Source: Ralstonia pickettii (GTDB taxonomy: Bacteria > Pseudomonadota > Gammaproteobacteria > Burkholderiales > Burkholderiaceae). From it: a stretch of DNA of 64,000 nucleotides. The position numbers and the translations under genes are program-made. The stretch is from NCBI RefSeq assembly GCF_016466415.2, contig NZ_CP066771.1:1860001-1924000 (forward strand), given 5' to 3'. The number at the start of each line of letters is the position of its first letter. Position 1 is the stretch's first letter. The notes beneath the pieces are model-generated. The model was not told where the DNA came from. It saw only the letters and a program-made list of their open reading frames with translations, and did no database searches. This document shows, in pieces, positions 1 through 7,984 of this stretch.

Positions 1-2
1 TC

Positions 3-884
3 GACATTCTGATCGGCCAGGACGTAGACCAGATCGACCGCGCCCGCATCATTGCCGAGCTGGGTCTCGACAAGCCGCTGTGGGAGCAGTACCTCGCCTT
101 CCTGAACGGCGCGCTGCACGGCAATCTGGGCAAGAGCTTCGTCTACAACGAACCGGCCATCCAGCTGATCCTGCAACGCCTGCCGGCCACGCTGGAGCTG
201 GCGTTTTCTGCGCTGATCATCGCGGTGGTGATCGGCGTGCCGCTTGGGCTGTTCGCGGGGCTGTATCCGCGCCATCCGGTATCGCGCCTGCTGATGACGG
301 GCAGCGTGGTGGGCTTTTCGCTGCCGACGTTCTGGGTGGGGCTGATGCTGATCATGGCGTTCAGCGTGAGCCTCGGCTGGCTGCCCGCGAGCGGGCGCGG
401 CGAAACGGCGCGCCTGTTCGGCATCGAATGGTCGTGGCTGACGGTCGATGGGCTGCGGCACCTCGTGCTGCCGGCGGTCAACCTGTCGCTGTTCAAGCTC
501 TCGCTGGTGCTGCGGCTGACTTCTGCCGGCGTGCGCGAGGTGCTGCCGCTGGATTTCGTGAAGTTCGCGCGTGCCAAGGGCCTGTCACCGCTGCGCGTGG
601 TGCTGGCGCACGTGCTGCGCAACACGCTGATCCCGCTGGTGACGGTGCTGGGCCTGGAGCTGGGCTCGACCATCGCCTTTGCGGTGGTGACGGAAAGCAT
701 CTTTGCGTGGCCCGGCGCGGGCAAGCTCATTCTGGATAGCATCAACTCGCTGGACCGGCCGGTCATCGTGTCGTACCTCATCGTCGTGGTGTGCCTGTTC
801 GTGTCGCTCAACCTGATCGTCGACATCCTGTATCGGCTGCTGGACCCGCGCGTGCGTGCGGCGGACAGCGCGGAGGCTGCATGA
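3..884 (+). CDS. Oligopeptide-type ABC transporter permease (DppB/OppB-like), 5' end cut by window
   Basis: Inner-membrane permease of a peptide/nickel-type ABC importer. The open frame runs from the window edge, so the N-terminus is missing; about 293 residues are visible. Several hydrophobic segments follow the periplasmic stretch. The loop around residue 185 (EVLPLDFVKFARAKGLSP) is the EAA-type coupling segment that contacts the ATPase. The stop overlaps the next gene by 4 bases (ATGA), as expected for a translationally coupled transporter operon. The substrate cannot be read from the sequence; the downstream genes point away from plain dipeptides. Confidence 0.93.
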   Translation, partial: DILIGQDVDQIDRARIIAELGLDKPLWEQYLAFLNGALHGNLGKSFVYNEPAIQLILQRLPATLELAFSALIIAVVIGVPLGLFAGLYPRHPVSRLLMTGSVVGFSLPTFWVGLMLIMAFSVSLGWLPASGRGETARLFGIEWSWLTVDGLRHLVLPAVNLSLFKLSLVLRLTSAGVREVLPLDFVKFARAKGLSPLRVVLAHVLRNTLIPLVTVLGLELGSTIAFAVVTESIFAWPGAGKLILDSINSLDRPVIVSYLIVVVCLFVSLNLIVDILYRLLDPRVRAADSAEAA

Positions 885-1810
885 TGAATACAACTCCGCA
901 ACCCACCACCGCAGCGACGGTGGTCGCCCCGCGCAAGCAATCGCCGTGGCGGCGTGTGGTGTCCGATTTTCTGGCATCCAAGACCGCCGTCTTTGGGCTC
1001 GCCGTGGTCGTGATCCTGATGCTGGCCGCGCTGGCCGCACCGTGGATCACGCCGCAGAACCCATACGACCTGATGCAGCTCGACGTGCTGGACTCGCGTC
1101 TGCCACCGGGTTCGCCGAATGGCTTGGGGACGTTCACGTACTGGCTCGGGACGGATGGCCAGGGGCGTGACCTCTACTCCGGCATCCTCTATGGCTTGCG
1201 CATCAGCCTGGGCGTGGGGATCGGTTCGGCGGCCGTAGCGGCGGTGATCGGCACGCTGCTCGGGCTGATCGCGGCGTATGCCGGTGGCCGCGTCGACAGC
1301 ATCATCATGCGCACGGTCGACCTGCTGCTGTCGTTCCCGTCGGTGCTGGTGGCGATGATGATCCTCGCCTATCTCGGCAAGAGCATCACCAATGTCGTGT
1401 TGACGCTCGTACTGCTGGAGTGGGCGTATTACGCGCGCACGGTGCGCGGCCAGGCCCTCGTCGAGCGTCGGCGCGAATACGTGGAAGCCGCACGCTCGCT
1501 CGCCCTGCCCGGCTGGCGCATTGCGCTCAGGCACATCCTGCCGAACTGCCTGCCGCCGCTGATCGTCGTGGGCACGCTGCAGGTCGCGCGCGCGATCACG
1601 CTGGAGGCAACGCTGTCCTTCCTGGGCCTGGGCGTGCCGATTACCGAGCCGTCTCTGGGCCTGCTGATTTCCAACGGATACCAATACATGCTTTCAGGCC
1701 AGTACTGGATCAGTTTCTATCCGGGCATCGCGCTGTTGCTGGCGCTGGTGGCTATCAACCTGGTGGGCGACCGCCTGCGGGAAGTGCTGAACCCGAGGAC
1801 GCAGCGATGA
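881..1810 (+). CDS. Oligopeptide-type ABC transporter permease (DppC/OppC-like)
   Basis: Second inner-membrane permease, 309 residues. The start is the ATG at 881, overlapping the previous stop; a second ATG at 884 is equally possible. The open frame continues further upstream, but that part lies inside the first permease. The order is a cytoplasmic N-terminus with basic residues, a first membrane segment (FLASKTAVFGLAVVVILM), a periplasmic loop with YWLGTDGQGRDLYSGILYG typical of DppC, five further hydrophobic segments, and the coupling loop VERRREYVEAARSL. It should pair with the upstream permease as a heterodimer. Confidence 0.94.
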   Translation: MMNTTPQPTTAATVVAPRKQSPWRRVVSDFLASKTAVFGLAVVVILMLAALAAPWITPQNPYDLMQLDVLDSRLPPGSPNGLGTFTYWLGTDGQGRDLYSGILYGLRISLGVGIGSAAVAAVIGTLLGLIAAYAGGRVDSIIMRTVDLLLSFPSVLVAMMILAYLGKSITNVVLTLVLLEWAYYARTVRGQALVERRREYVEAARSLALPGWRIALRHILPNCLPPLIVVGTLQVARAITLEATLSFLGLGVPITEPSLGLLISNGYQYMLSGQYWISFYPGIALLLALVAINLVGDRLREVLNPRTQR

Positions 1811-2811
1811 TGGCGCCCACCAACGCGACCACCCTCGAAGTCCGCAACCTGCGCACGCATTTCTTCACGCGTGAAGGCGTGCTGCCGGCGGTGGACGATG
1901 TGTCGTTCTCGCTCGCGCGCGGGCGCATCCTCGGGCTGGTCGGCGAGTCCGGCTCAGGCAAGTCCGTCACCGGTTTCTCCATCATGGGTCTGGTGGACCC
2001 GCCCGGCCGCGTGGTCGGCGGCGAGATTCTCTACCAGGGCCGCGACCTCACCAAGCTCGCCCCGCGCGAATTGCGCAAGCTGCAGGGCAATCGCATCGCC
2101 ATGGTCTTCCAGGACCCGATGATGACGCTCAACCCCGTGCTGCGCATCGATGCCCAGATGATCGAGGCCGTGCGCGCGCACAGCAGCATGAGCCACAAGC
2201 AGGCGTGGGACCATGCACGCGACACGCTCGGCCTGATGGGCATTCCGAGTCCCGAAGAGCGGCTGCGGGCGTATCCGCATCAGCTTTCCGGCGGGATGCG
2301 CCAGCGCGTGGCGATTGCCATTGCGATGCTGCATCGGCCCGACCTGATCATTGCCGACGAACCGACCACGGCGCTGGACGTGACCATCCAGGCGCAGATC
2401 CTGTCGGAAGTGCAGAAGCTCGCGCGCATGCACGGCACGGCGCTGATCTGGATCACGCACGACCTGTCTGTCGTGGCCGGCCTGGCTGACGAGGTGGCTG
2501 TGATGTACGCCGGGCGCATCGTCGAACACGGTCCCGTCGATGCCGTGCTCGATGCCCCGCTGCACCCCTACACCATGGGCCTGATCGACAGCCTGCCCAG
2601 CGAGAACCGCCGCGGCCAGCGCCTGCGCCAGATTCCCGGGATGACGCCGAACCTGCTGTCGCTGCCGGCAGGCTGCGCGTTTGCAGCACGCTGCCCGCGC
2701 GCCACCGAGGTCTGCGGCGTCGCGCCGGAAATCACGCAACCGCTGCCGGGGCGCCTCGTCCGCTGCTTCCATCCCGGCGCGCAGCACGCGTCCTCGCGGG
2801 AGGTCGCGTGA
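1807..2811 (+). CDS. Peptide-type ABC transporter ATP-binding protein (DppD/OppD-like)
   Basis: Cytoplasmic ATPase of the importer, 334 residues. The start is ATG 1807, overlapping the permease stop (ATGA). Walker A is GESGSGKS (around residue 45), the Q-loop is [11 protein letters not shown], the signature is LSGGMRQR and Walker B is LIIADEPT, followed by the H-loop ITHD. The C-terminal oligopeptide/dipeptide extension contains [14 protein letters not shown], whose cysteine pattern in this family can bind an Fe-S cluster. It is coupled to the second ATPase by a GTGA overlap. Confidence 0.95.
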   Translation: MMAPTNATTLEVRNLRTHFFTREGVLPAVDDVSFSLARGRILGLVGESGSGKSVTGFSIMGLVDPPGRVVGGEILYQGRDLTKLAPRELRKLQGNRIAMVFQDPMMTLNPVLRIDAQMIEAVRAHSSMSHKQAWDHARDTLGLMGIPSPEERLRAYPHQLSGGMRQRVAIAIAMLHRPDLIIADEPTTALDVTIQAQILSEVQKLARMHGTALIWITHDLSVVAGLADEVAVMYAGRIVEHGPVDAVLDAPLHPYTMGLIDSLPSENRRGQRLRQIPGMTPNLLSLPAGCAFAARCPRATEVCGVAPEITQPLPGRLVRCFHPGAQHASSREVA

Positions 2812-3809
2812 GCACGCCGCTCGTTGAACTCAAGCAGGTCAGCAAACGCTTTGGCGATCGCAAGGTCGGTGCGGGTGATCGCGTCTTGCAACGCTTTGGC
2901 CTGGCGCATCCGCCTGCAATCGTTCGTGCTGTTGATGGCGTCGACCTTGCGATCCAACCAGGTGAAGTTGTCGGCCTCGTCGGCGAATCGGGCTGCGGCA
3001 AATCCACCCTCGGCCGCATTGCTGCGGGCCTGATGCCGCCCTCGGCCGGCGAGGTGCGCGTGGACGGCAAGGCTATCGACATGCTCACGGCAGACGAAGC
3101 CCGCGCGGCCCGCCTGAAGATCCAGATGATCTTCCAGGACCCATACGCCAGCCTCAACCCCCGCCTGCGCGTGGAAGAAATCGTTGGCGAAGCGGCGCGC
3201 GTGCATGGCCTGACCGACCGCGCCAACTTTGCCGATTATGTGGCCGCGCAGATGCAACGCGCCGGCCTGGACCCAGCCCTGCGCGACCGCTACCCGCATC
3301 AGTTCAGCGGCGGCCAGCGCCAGCGCATCGGCATTGCGCGTGCGCTGGCGGTGCAGCCTTCGATGCTGGTTTGCGACGAAGCGGTGGCAGCGTTGGACGT
3401 GTCGATCCAGGCGCAGATCCTGAACCTGTTCATGGATCTGCGCGAGCAGCTCAACCTGACCTACCTGTTCATCAGCCACGACCTGGGCGTGGTGGAACAC
3501 CTGTCCGACCGGGTGGTGATCATGTACCTCGGCCGCGTGGTGGAATCGGCTCCGGCGGAGGAAGTCTTCCGCCGCCCGAACCATCCTTACACGCAGACCT
3601 TGCTGGCGGAGATTCCGCGCCTGTCGGCCCGTCACAAGACGTTCACCGCCATTCAGGGCGAGATGCCGAGCCCGCTGCATCCGCCAACGGGCTGCCATTT
3701 CCACCCGCGCTGCCCGCACGCCATGCCCCGCTGCAAGACCGAGACGCCGACGCTGCGCGGCATTGCGGTCAACCACATCAGCGCGTGCCACCTGAACGAC
3801 GCTACCTGA
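2808..3809 (+). CDS. Peptide-type ABC transporter ATP-binding protein (DppF/OppF-like)
   Basis: Second ATPase, 333 residues, starting at GTG 2808 inside the previous stop. Walker A is GESGCGKST, the signature is FSGGQRQRIG and Walker B is MLVCDEAVAALD, where the usual DEP(T/V) has DEA; this variation is common in OppF-type subunits. The C-terminal extension again carries the cysteine pattern (GCHFHPRCPHAMPRC). It forms a heterodimer with the upstream ATPase to power the two permeases. Confidence 0.94.
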   Translation: MSTPLVELKQVSKRFGDRKVGAGDRVLQRFGLAHPPAIVRAVDGVDLAIQPGEVVGLVGESGCGKSTLGRIAAGLMPPSAGEVRVDGKAIDMLTADEARAARLKIQMIFQDPYASLNPRLRVEEIVGEAARVHGLTDRANFADYVAAQMQRAGLDPALRDRYPHQFSGGQRQRIGIARALAVQPSMLVCDEAVAALDVSIQAQILNLFMDLREQLNLTYLFISHDLGVVEHLSDRVVIMYLGRVVESAPAEEVFRRPNHPYTQTLLAEIPRLSARHKTFTAIQGEMPSPLHPPTGCHFHPRCPHAMPRCKTETPTLRGIAVNHISACHLNDAT

Positions 3810-3859
3810 ACGACATTCAATAAGCCAACGATTCCAAAAACAGGAAAAAGGGAACCCAC

Positions 3860-5428
3860 GTGAAACGCCTCCTTGCCTCGTCGCTTGCTGTTGCACTGTT
3901 TGCAGCTGCCGGCGCTGTCAGCGCGCAAACCCTGAACATCGCCTTTGCCGATCCGCTCTCATCGCTCGACCCGCAGTTGAACAACCACGCTGGCGACCGC
4001 TCAGTCGACGTGCACTTCTGGGATTTGCTGGTCGAGAACAAGTGGAACAAGCTGCAGCCCGGCCTGGCCTTGTCATGGAGGACGCTGGATCCGAAGACGT
4101 GGGAATTCAAGCTGCGCCCGAACGTGAAATGGCACGACGGCCAGCCGTTCACGGCGGATGACGTCATCTTCTCGTACCAGCGCGCGCGCAGCGTGCCGGG
4201 CAGCGTGGCAACGTTCGCGGGCTATCTGCGCACCGTGGAGTCCGTCACGGCCAAAGACCCGCTCACGCTCATCATCAAGACGACCATCCCGAGCCCGGAC
4301 TTGCCGCTGAACCTGGCATCCGTACACATCGTCAGCAAGCACGTGGGTGAGAAGTCTTCCACCGAGGATTACAACGCCGGCCGTGCCGTGGTGGGTACGG
4401 GCCCCTACAAGTTCGTCTCGTATGTGCCCGGCGATCGCGTGGTGATGGCGCGCAACGACAACTACTGGGGCGACAAGCAGCTCTGGGAGAAGGTCAACTA
4501 CCGCTACATCAACAACGCTGCCGCTCGCACGGCCAACCTGCTTTCAGGCGAAGTCGATGTCATCGACAAGGTGTCGGTGTCTGACCTGGCGCGCCTGCGT
4601 CAGTCGCCCAACGTGAAGGTGTTCGCCTATCCGGGCCTGCGCGTGATGCTGCTGCAACCAAGCTTCCGCAAGGGGCCGAACGACTACATCACCGGCAACG
4701 ACGGCAAGCCGCTGCCGAACAATCCGCTGCTGGATGTGCGCGTACGCCGCGCTCTGTCGCTCGCGATCGACCGGAAAGCGATCGTCGACCGCATCCTGCA
4801 GGGCGCCGCCACCGTCGCCAACCAATGGATGCCGTCCGACACGTACGGCTACAACCCCGATGTGAAGGACATCGCTTACGACCCCGCGCAGGCCAAGAAG
4901 CTGCTGGCTGACGCTGGCTTTCCGCAGGGCTTCAACCTGGTGATCCACGTGCCGAACGACCGCTATCCGCAAGGCCCGGAAACGGCGCAGGCGGTGGCGC
5001 AGTTCTGGACGCGCATCGGCGTGAAGGCGCGCGTGGAAGTGGTGCCCTGGTCGGTCTACTCTGGCCGCGCCAACAAGAATGAATATGCGATGAGCATGCT
5101 GGCGTGGGGCAACGGCACGGGCGAAGCAAGCTACGCGCTGGTCAACGTGCTGGCCACCGTCGATACCAAGAAGGGCTTGGGCGCATCCAACTGGGGCCAT
5201 TACAGCAACGCGGCTGTCGACAACGCACTGAACGCCTCCACCGAGGAATTCAACGTGGAAAAGCGCGCGGCCATTCTTCGCCATTCGGTCAAGCTGGTCT
5301 CGGATGACGTGGGCGTGATGCCGCTGTACCACTACCAGAACGTGTGGGCCGCCAAGAAGGGCCTGAAGGTGACGCCGATGACGAGCGATCGCACAGCAGC
5401 CCAAATGGTCACCAAGGACGGCAAGTAA
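3860..5428 (+). CDS. Periplasmic solute-binding protein of the peptide-type ABC importer
   Basis: Family 5 extracellular solute-binding protein, 522 residues, GTG start at 3860 behind a purine-rich ribosome site. The N-terminus MKRLLASSLAVALFAAAGAVSA is a Sec signal with cleavage near AQT. The body shows family 5 landmarks (LDPQLNNHAGDRSVDVHFWDLLV near the N-terminus, WHDGQPFTADDVIFSYQRA, NDNYWG). Together with the CMD-like and AhpD-like genes that follow, it matches from memory the KPN_01854-type binding-protein subfamily found beside Avi_7169/Avi_7170-type proteins; this could not be searched. The substrate is unknown. Confidence 0.92.
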   Translation: MKRLLASSLAVALFAAAGAVSAQTLNIAFADPLSSLDPQLNNHAGDRSVDVHFWDLLVENKWNKLQPGLALSWRTLDPKTWEFKLRPNVKWHDGQPFTADDVIFSYQRARSVPGSVATFAGYLRTVESVTAKDPLTLIIKTTIPSPDLPLNLASVHIVSKHVGEKSSTEDYNAGRAVVGTGPYKFVSYVPGDRVVMARNDNYWGDKQLWEKVNYRYINNAAARTANLLSGEVDVIDKVSVSDLARLRQSPNVKVFAYPGLRVMLLQPSFRKGPNDYITGNDGKPLPNNPLLDVRVRRALSLAIDRKAIVDRILQGAATVANQWMPSDTYGYNPDVKDIAYDPAQAKKLLADAGFPQGFNLVIHVPNDRYPQGPETAQAVAQFWTRIGVKARVEVVPWSVYSGRANKNEYAMSMLAWGNGTGEASYALVNVLATVDTKKGLGASNWGHYSNAAVDNALNASTEEFNVEKRAAILRHSVKLVSDDVGVMPLYHYQNVWAAKKGLKVTPMTSDRTAAQMVTKDGK

Positions 5429-5433
5429 GCGCC

Positions 5434-7326
5434 ATGGGAACGTTCGCGCTCGGCGTCACGCCAACAGACGACCTGATCGACGTATCGCGCAGCATCGTCG
5501 TGACGGGGCTTGCGCCCGGCGCGCAGGTCGGCATCGTGGCGCAAACGCGTCGCAGCAATGGCGTGTTGTGGCACAGCCGTGCCGCATTCGTTGCGGATGC
5601 GCAAGGCACCGTCAACCTCACGCGCGACGCGCCTGTCTCGGGTGACTACACCGGCGTCAGCGCGATGGGCGTCATCTGGAGCCAGCGGCCGGAAGACGGC
5701 AAGGCGCGCGAGGTGTTTCCGCTGGCTGTCACTGAGCCGTTGACGACCACGCTCACGGCCACGGCCAACGGCGAGTCGATCCATGCGAGCTTCGTCCAAC
5801 GGCTGGCCGCACCTGGCGTGACGCGCCACGATGTGCGCGCACCGGAGAATGAGTACGGTCTGGTCGGTACGCTGTACCTGCCCGATCCGTATGCGCACCC
5901 GGGCCCGCGCCCGGCCGTGCTCATCCTCAACGGCTCGGGTGGGGGCATCAACGAGCCACGCGCGGCGCTGTATGCCTCGCACGGCTATGCGGCATTCGCG
6001 CTGGCGTACTTCAAGGCACCGGGGCTGTCGGACTACATCTCGAATACGCCGTTGGAATATTTCGAGCGTGCGCTTGCCTGGCTGCGCAAACGCGTGGAGC
6101 CGCTACACGACTTCGTTGCCGTGAGCGGCCAGTCGCGCGGGGGTGAACTGGCATTGCTGCTGGGCGCGACGTTCCCGGAAGCCGTGTCTGCGGTCATCGG
6201 TTACGTGCCGGGCGCCGTCGTGCACAGCGGGCAGAACGCCGCCGACCCCGCTGTGGGCCGCGAAGGCCCGACGTGGCTGTATCGCGGTCAGCCGCTGCCG
6301 CATCTGTGGGAAGGCAACCGCACCGCGACCTGGGCGCCGTTTGACGAAGGCCCTGCGCCGCATCGGCATGAACGCGCCATCCGCACCGCGCTGCAGGATG
6401 CAGACGCGGTGGCGCGCGCGCGCATTCGCATCGAACGTGCGCGGGGGCCGGTGCTGCTGCTTTCCGCCACCGATGACGGCTCGTGGCCTTCGAGCGACTA
6501 CTCGCGCATGGTGACGACCAAACTGGCCGAGGTACGCCACCCCTACCCCGTCCAACATTTCGATTACGAAGGCGCGGGTCACGCCATCGTCTTTCCGTAT
6601 GTGCCGACCACGCAGCTCGTCTATGCGCATCCGGTATCGGGCCGCATCAGCACCGCCGGCGGCGAGCCGCGTGCCAACGCCCGCGCCGACGCCCAGTCGT
6701 GGGCAGCAGTGCTTCGCTTCCTCGCCAGCGCGGTGGCCGCGCGCGGCGCGTCCGTACCCGATTCTCGGAGTCTTTCATCGATGGATTTCTCGCCCGCACA
6801 CGATGTGGTCGACCAGGTTGCCGGCCTGGACGACGGCAGCGCCACGCATGCGCTGCGCCATGCCCGCGAAAAGGTCGCCACGGCCACGCAGGGCAGCTAT
6901 GACGCATTGTTCGACGCAGACGTGCCCGGCCTGACGTTGGGCGAACGCCTGCTCGTCGCGCTGTACGCCTGCCGCCTCACCCCGGCGCCCGAACTGGCCG
7001 AACACTACCGCGCGCGCCTCGCGAATACGCCGGTCGACGCAGATGCGTTGCAAGCCGTCGACCACGGCGATATCGACACGCTGACCGACGCCCGCCTGCG
7101 TGCCATCCTCGCCTTCACGCGCACGCTCGTCGAACGCCCCATCGAGGGCGACCGCGATGCGCTGTTGCGCTTGCCCGCAGCGGGCCTGGCCACGGCCGAC
7201 GTCGTGACGCTCGCGCAGCTCATCGCCTTTATGTCGTATCAGACGCGGCTCGTCGCTGGCTTGCGCGCCCTTCGCGAAGCCGCCGGCAGCGGCAGCGCCA
7301 CCGCCTCCACGGAGACCGCAGCATGA
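5434..7326 (+). CDS. Fusion of a BAAT/acyl-CoA thioesterase-type hydrolase with a CMD-like domain
   Basis: 630 residues, ATG 5434, five bases after the binding-protein gene. Residues 1-130 form a beta-rich N-terminal domain like that of acyl-CoA thioesterase/BAAT proteins. Residues 140-445 are the alpha/beta-hydrolase part with a visible triad: Ser234 in GQSRGG, Asp347 in SATDDGSWPSS, His383 in GAGH. A serine nucleophile (not the cysteine of animal BAAT) favours thioesterase or acyl-hydrolase activity. From about residue 450 the sequence changes to an all-helical CMD-like domain (VDQVAGLDDGSATHALRH onward) without a CxxC pair, resembling Avi_7170-type proteins, which are usually separate. An in-frame ATG at 6781 has GGAG ten bases upstream, so the CMD part (181 residues) may also be made alone. 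The stop overlaps the next start (ATGA). Confidence 0.85.
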   Translation: MGTFALGVTPTDDLIDVSRSIVVTGLAPGAQVGIVAQTRRSNGVLWHSRAAFVADAQGTVNLTRDAPVSGDYTGVSAMGVIWSQRPEDGKAREVFPLAVTEPLTTTLTATANGESIHASFVQRLAAPGVTRHDVRAPENEYGLVGTLYLPDPYAHPGPRPAVLILNGSGGGINEPRAALYASHGYAAFALAYFKAPGLSDYISNTPLEYFERALAWLRKRVEPLHDFVAVSGQSRGGELALLLGATFPEAVSAVIGYVPGAVVHSGQNAADPAVGREGPTWLYRGQPLPHLWEGNRTATWAPFDEGPAPHRHERAIRTALQDADAVARARIRIERARGPVLLLSATDDGSWPSSDYSRMVTTKLAEVRHPYPVQHFDYEGAGHAIVFPYVPTTQLVYAHPVSGRISTAGGEPRANARADAQSWAAVLRFLASAVAARGASVPDSRSLSSMDFSPAHDVVDQVAGLDDGSATHALRHAREKVATATQGSYDALFDADVPGLTLGERLLVALYACRLTPAPELAEHYRARLANTPVDADALQAVDHGDIDTLTDARLRAILAFTRTLVERPIEGDRDALLRLPAAGLATADVVTLAQLIAFMSYQTRLVAGLRALREAAGSGSATASTETAA

Positions 7327-7913
7327 CCGAGATCATCCGCGCCCACGGCTTCACCAACGAATCGCTCGAGTGGCAAGCGTGGCTCGATGTGGTCGACCTC
7401 GACCGTGCCACGCCCGAGCAGATCGCCGTGCTCGAAGAAAGCCACCCGAAGGCGAAAACGTCCGACTACTACCGGTTTCTCGTTCACCAGCCCGAAATCC
7501 TGCGTCAGCGCTCGGCGGCGTTCAACGCGATCATGTATGCGCCGGGCGGCCTGTCGCGCGCTGAACGCGAACTCGCCAGCGCGGTGGTGTCGCGCGTCAA
7601 CGGCTGCGTGTATTGCGCATCTGTCCACGCACAGCGCTTCGAGCAGCTTGCCAAGCGCAACGACGTGATCAAGCAGGTCTTTGAAGACCCGCACATCGCG
7701 GGCACGAACGCGCGCGAGCGTGCCATCGTGCTGCTCTCGATCGACCTGACGATGCGCCCGGGCGACGTACGTGGCGAAGACCTGCAGCCGCTCAAAGACG
7801 CTGGCCTGACCGACGCAGAAATTCTCGACTTGATACACGCCGTGGCCATCTTTGCATGGGCGAATCGGCTGATGCTGAATCTGGGCGAACCGGTGTCTCC
7901 GGGCGCGGCCTGA
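7323..7913 (+). CDS. AhpD-like alkylhydroperoxidase-domain protein (Avi_7169-type)
   Basis: 196-residue cytoplasmic helical protein of the carboxymuconolactone decarboxylase/AhpD superfamily. It carries the redox motif as Cys95-Val-Tyr-Cys98 with His102, the arrangement used by AhpD for thiol-dependent peroxide reduction. The ATG at 7323 overlaps the upstream stop, so it is coupled to the fusion protein and probably works with its CMD domain. It is the last gene of the operon, followed by a strong terminator. The actual substrate (peroxide or another thiol-linked reaction) is not known. Confidence 0.88.
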   Translation: MTEIIRAHGFTNESLEWQAWLDVVDLDRATPEQIAVLEESHPKAKTSDYYRFLVHQPEILRQRSAAFNAIMYAPGGLSRAERELASAVVSRVNGCVYCASVHAQRFEQLAKRNDVIKQVFEDPHIAGTNARERAIVLLSIDLTMRPGDVRGEDLQPLKDAGLTDAEILDLIHAVAIFAWANRLMLNLGEPVSPGAA

Positions 7914-7931
7914 GCCAGGCGGCATCGCTCC

Positions 7932-7967
7932 AAAAAGAAAGCCGCAGGTTTGCGCCTGCGGCTTTTT
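7932..7967. terminator. Bidirectional intrinsic terminator
   Basis: GCCGCAGG/CCTGCGGC stem with a short loop, an A-run on the left and TTTTT on the right. It ends the ABC/BAAT operon on the plus strand and the molybdenum hydroxylase operon on the minus strand. Confidence 0.9.
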
Positions 7968-7984
7968 CGTTCAGTGCAGCAGCA

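Noticed and set aside
143-1684. Long minus-strand frame of 513 codons opposite the ABC permeases
   Set aside because: It is the high-GC shadow of two clear permease genes; composition is rich in Arg/His/Gln and it has no family resemblance.
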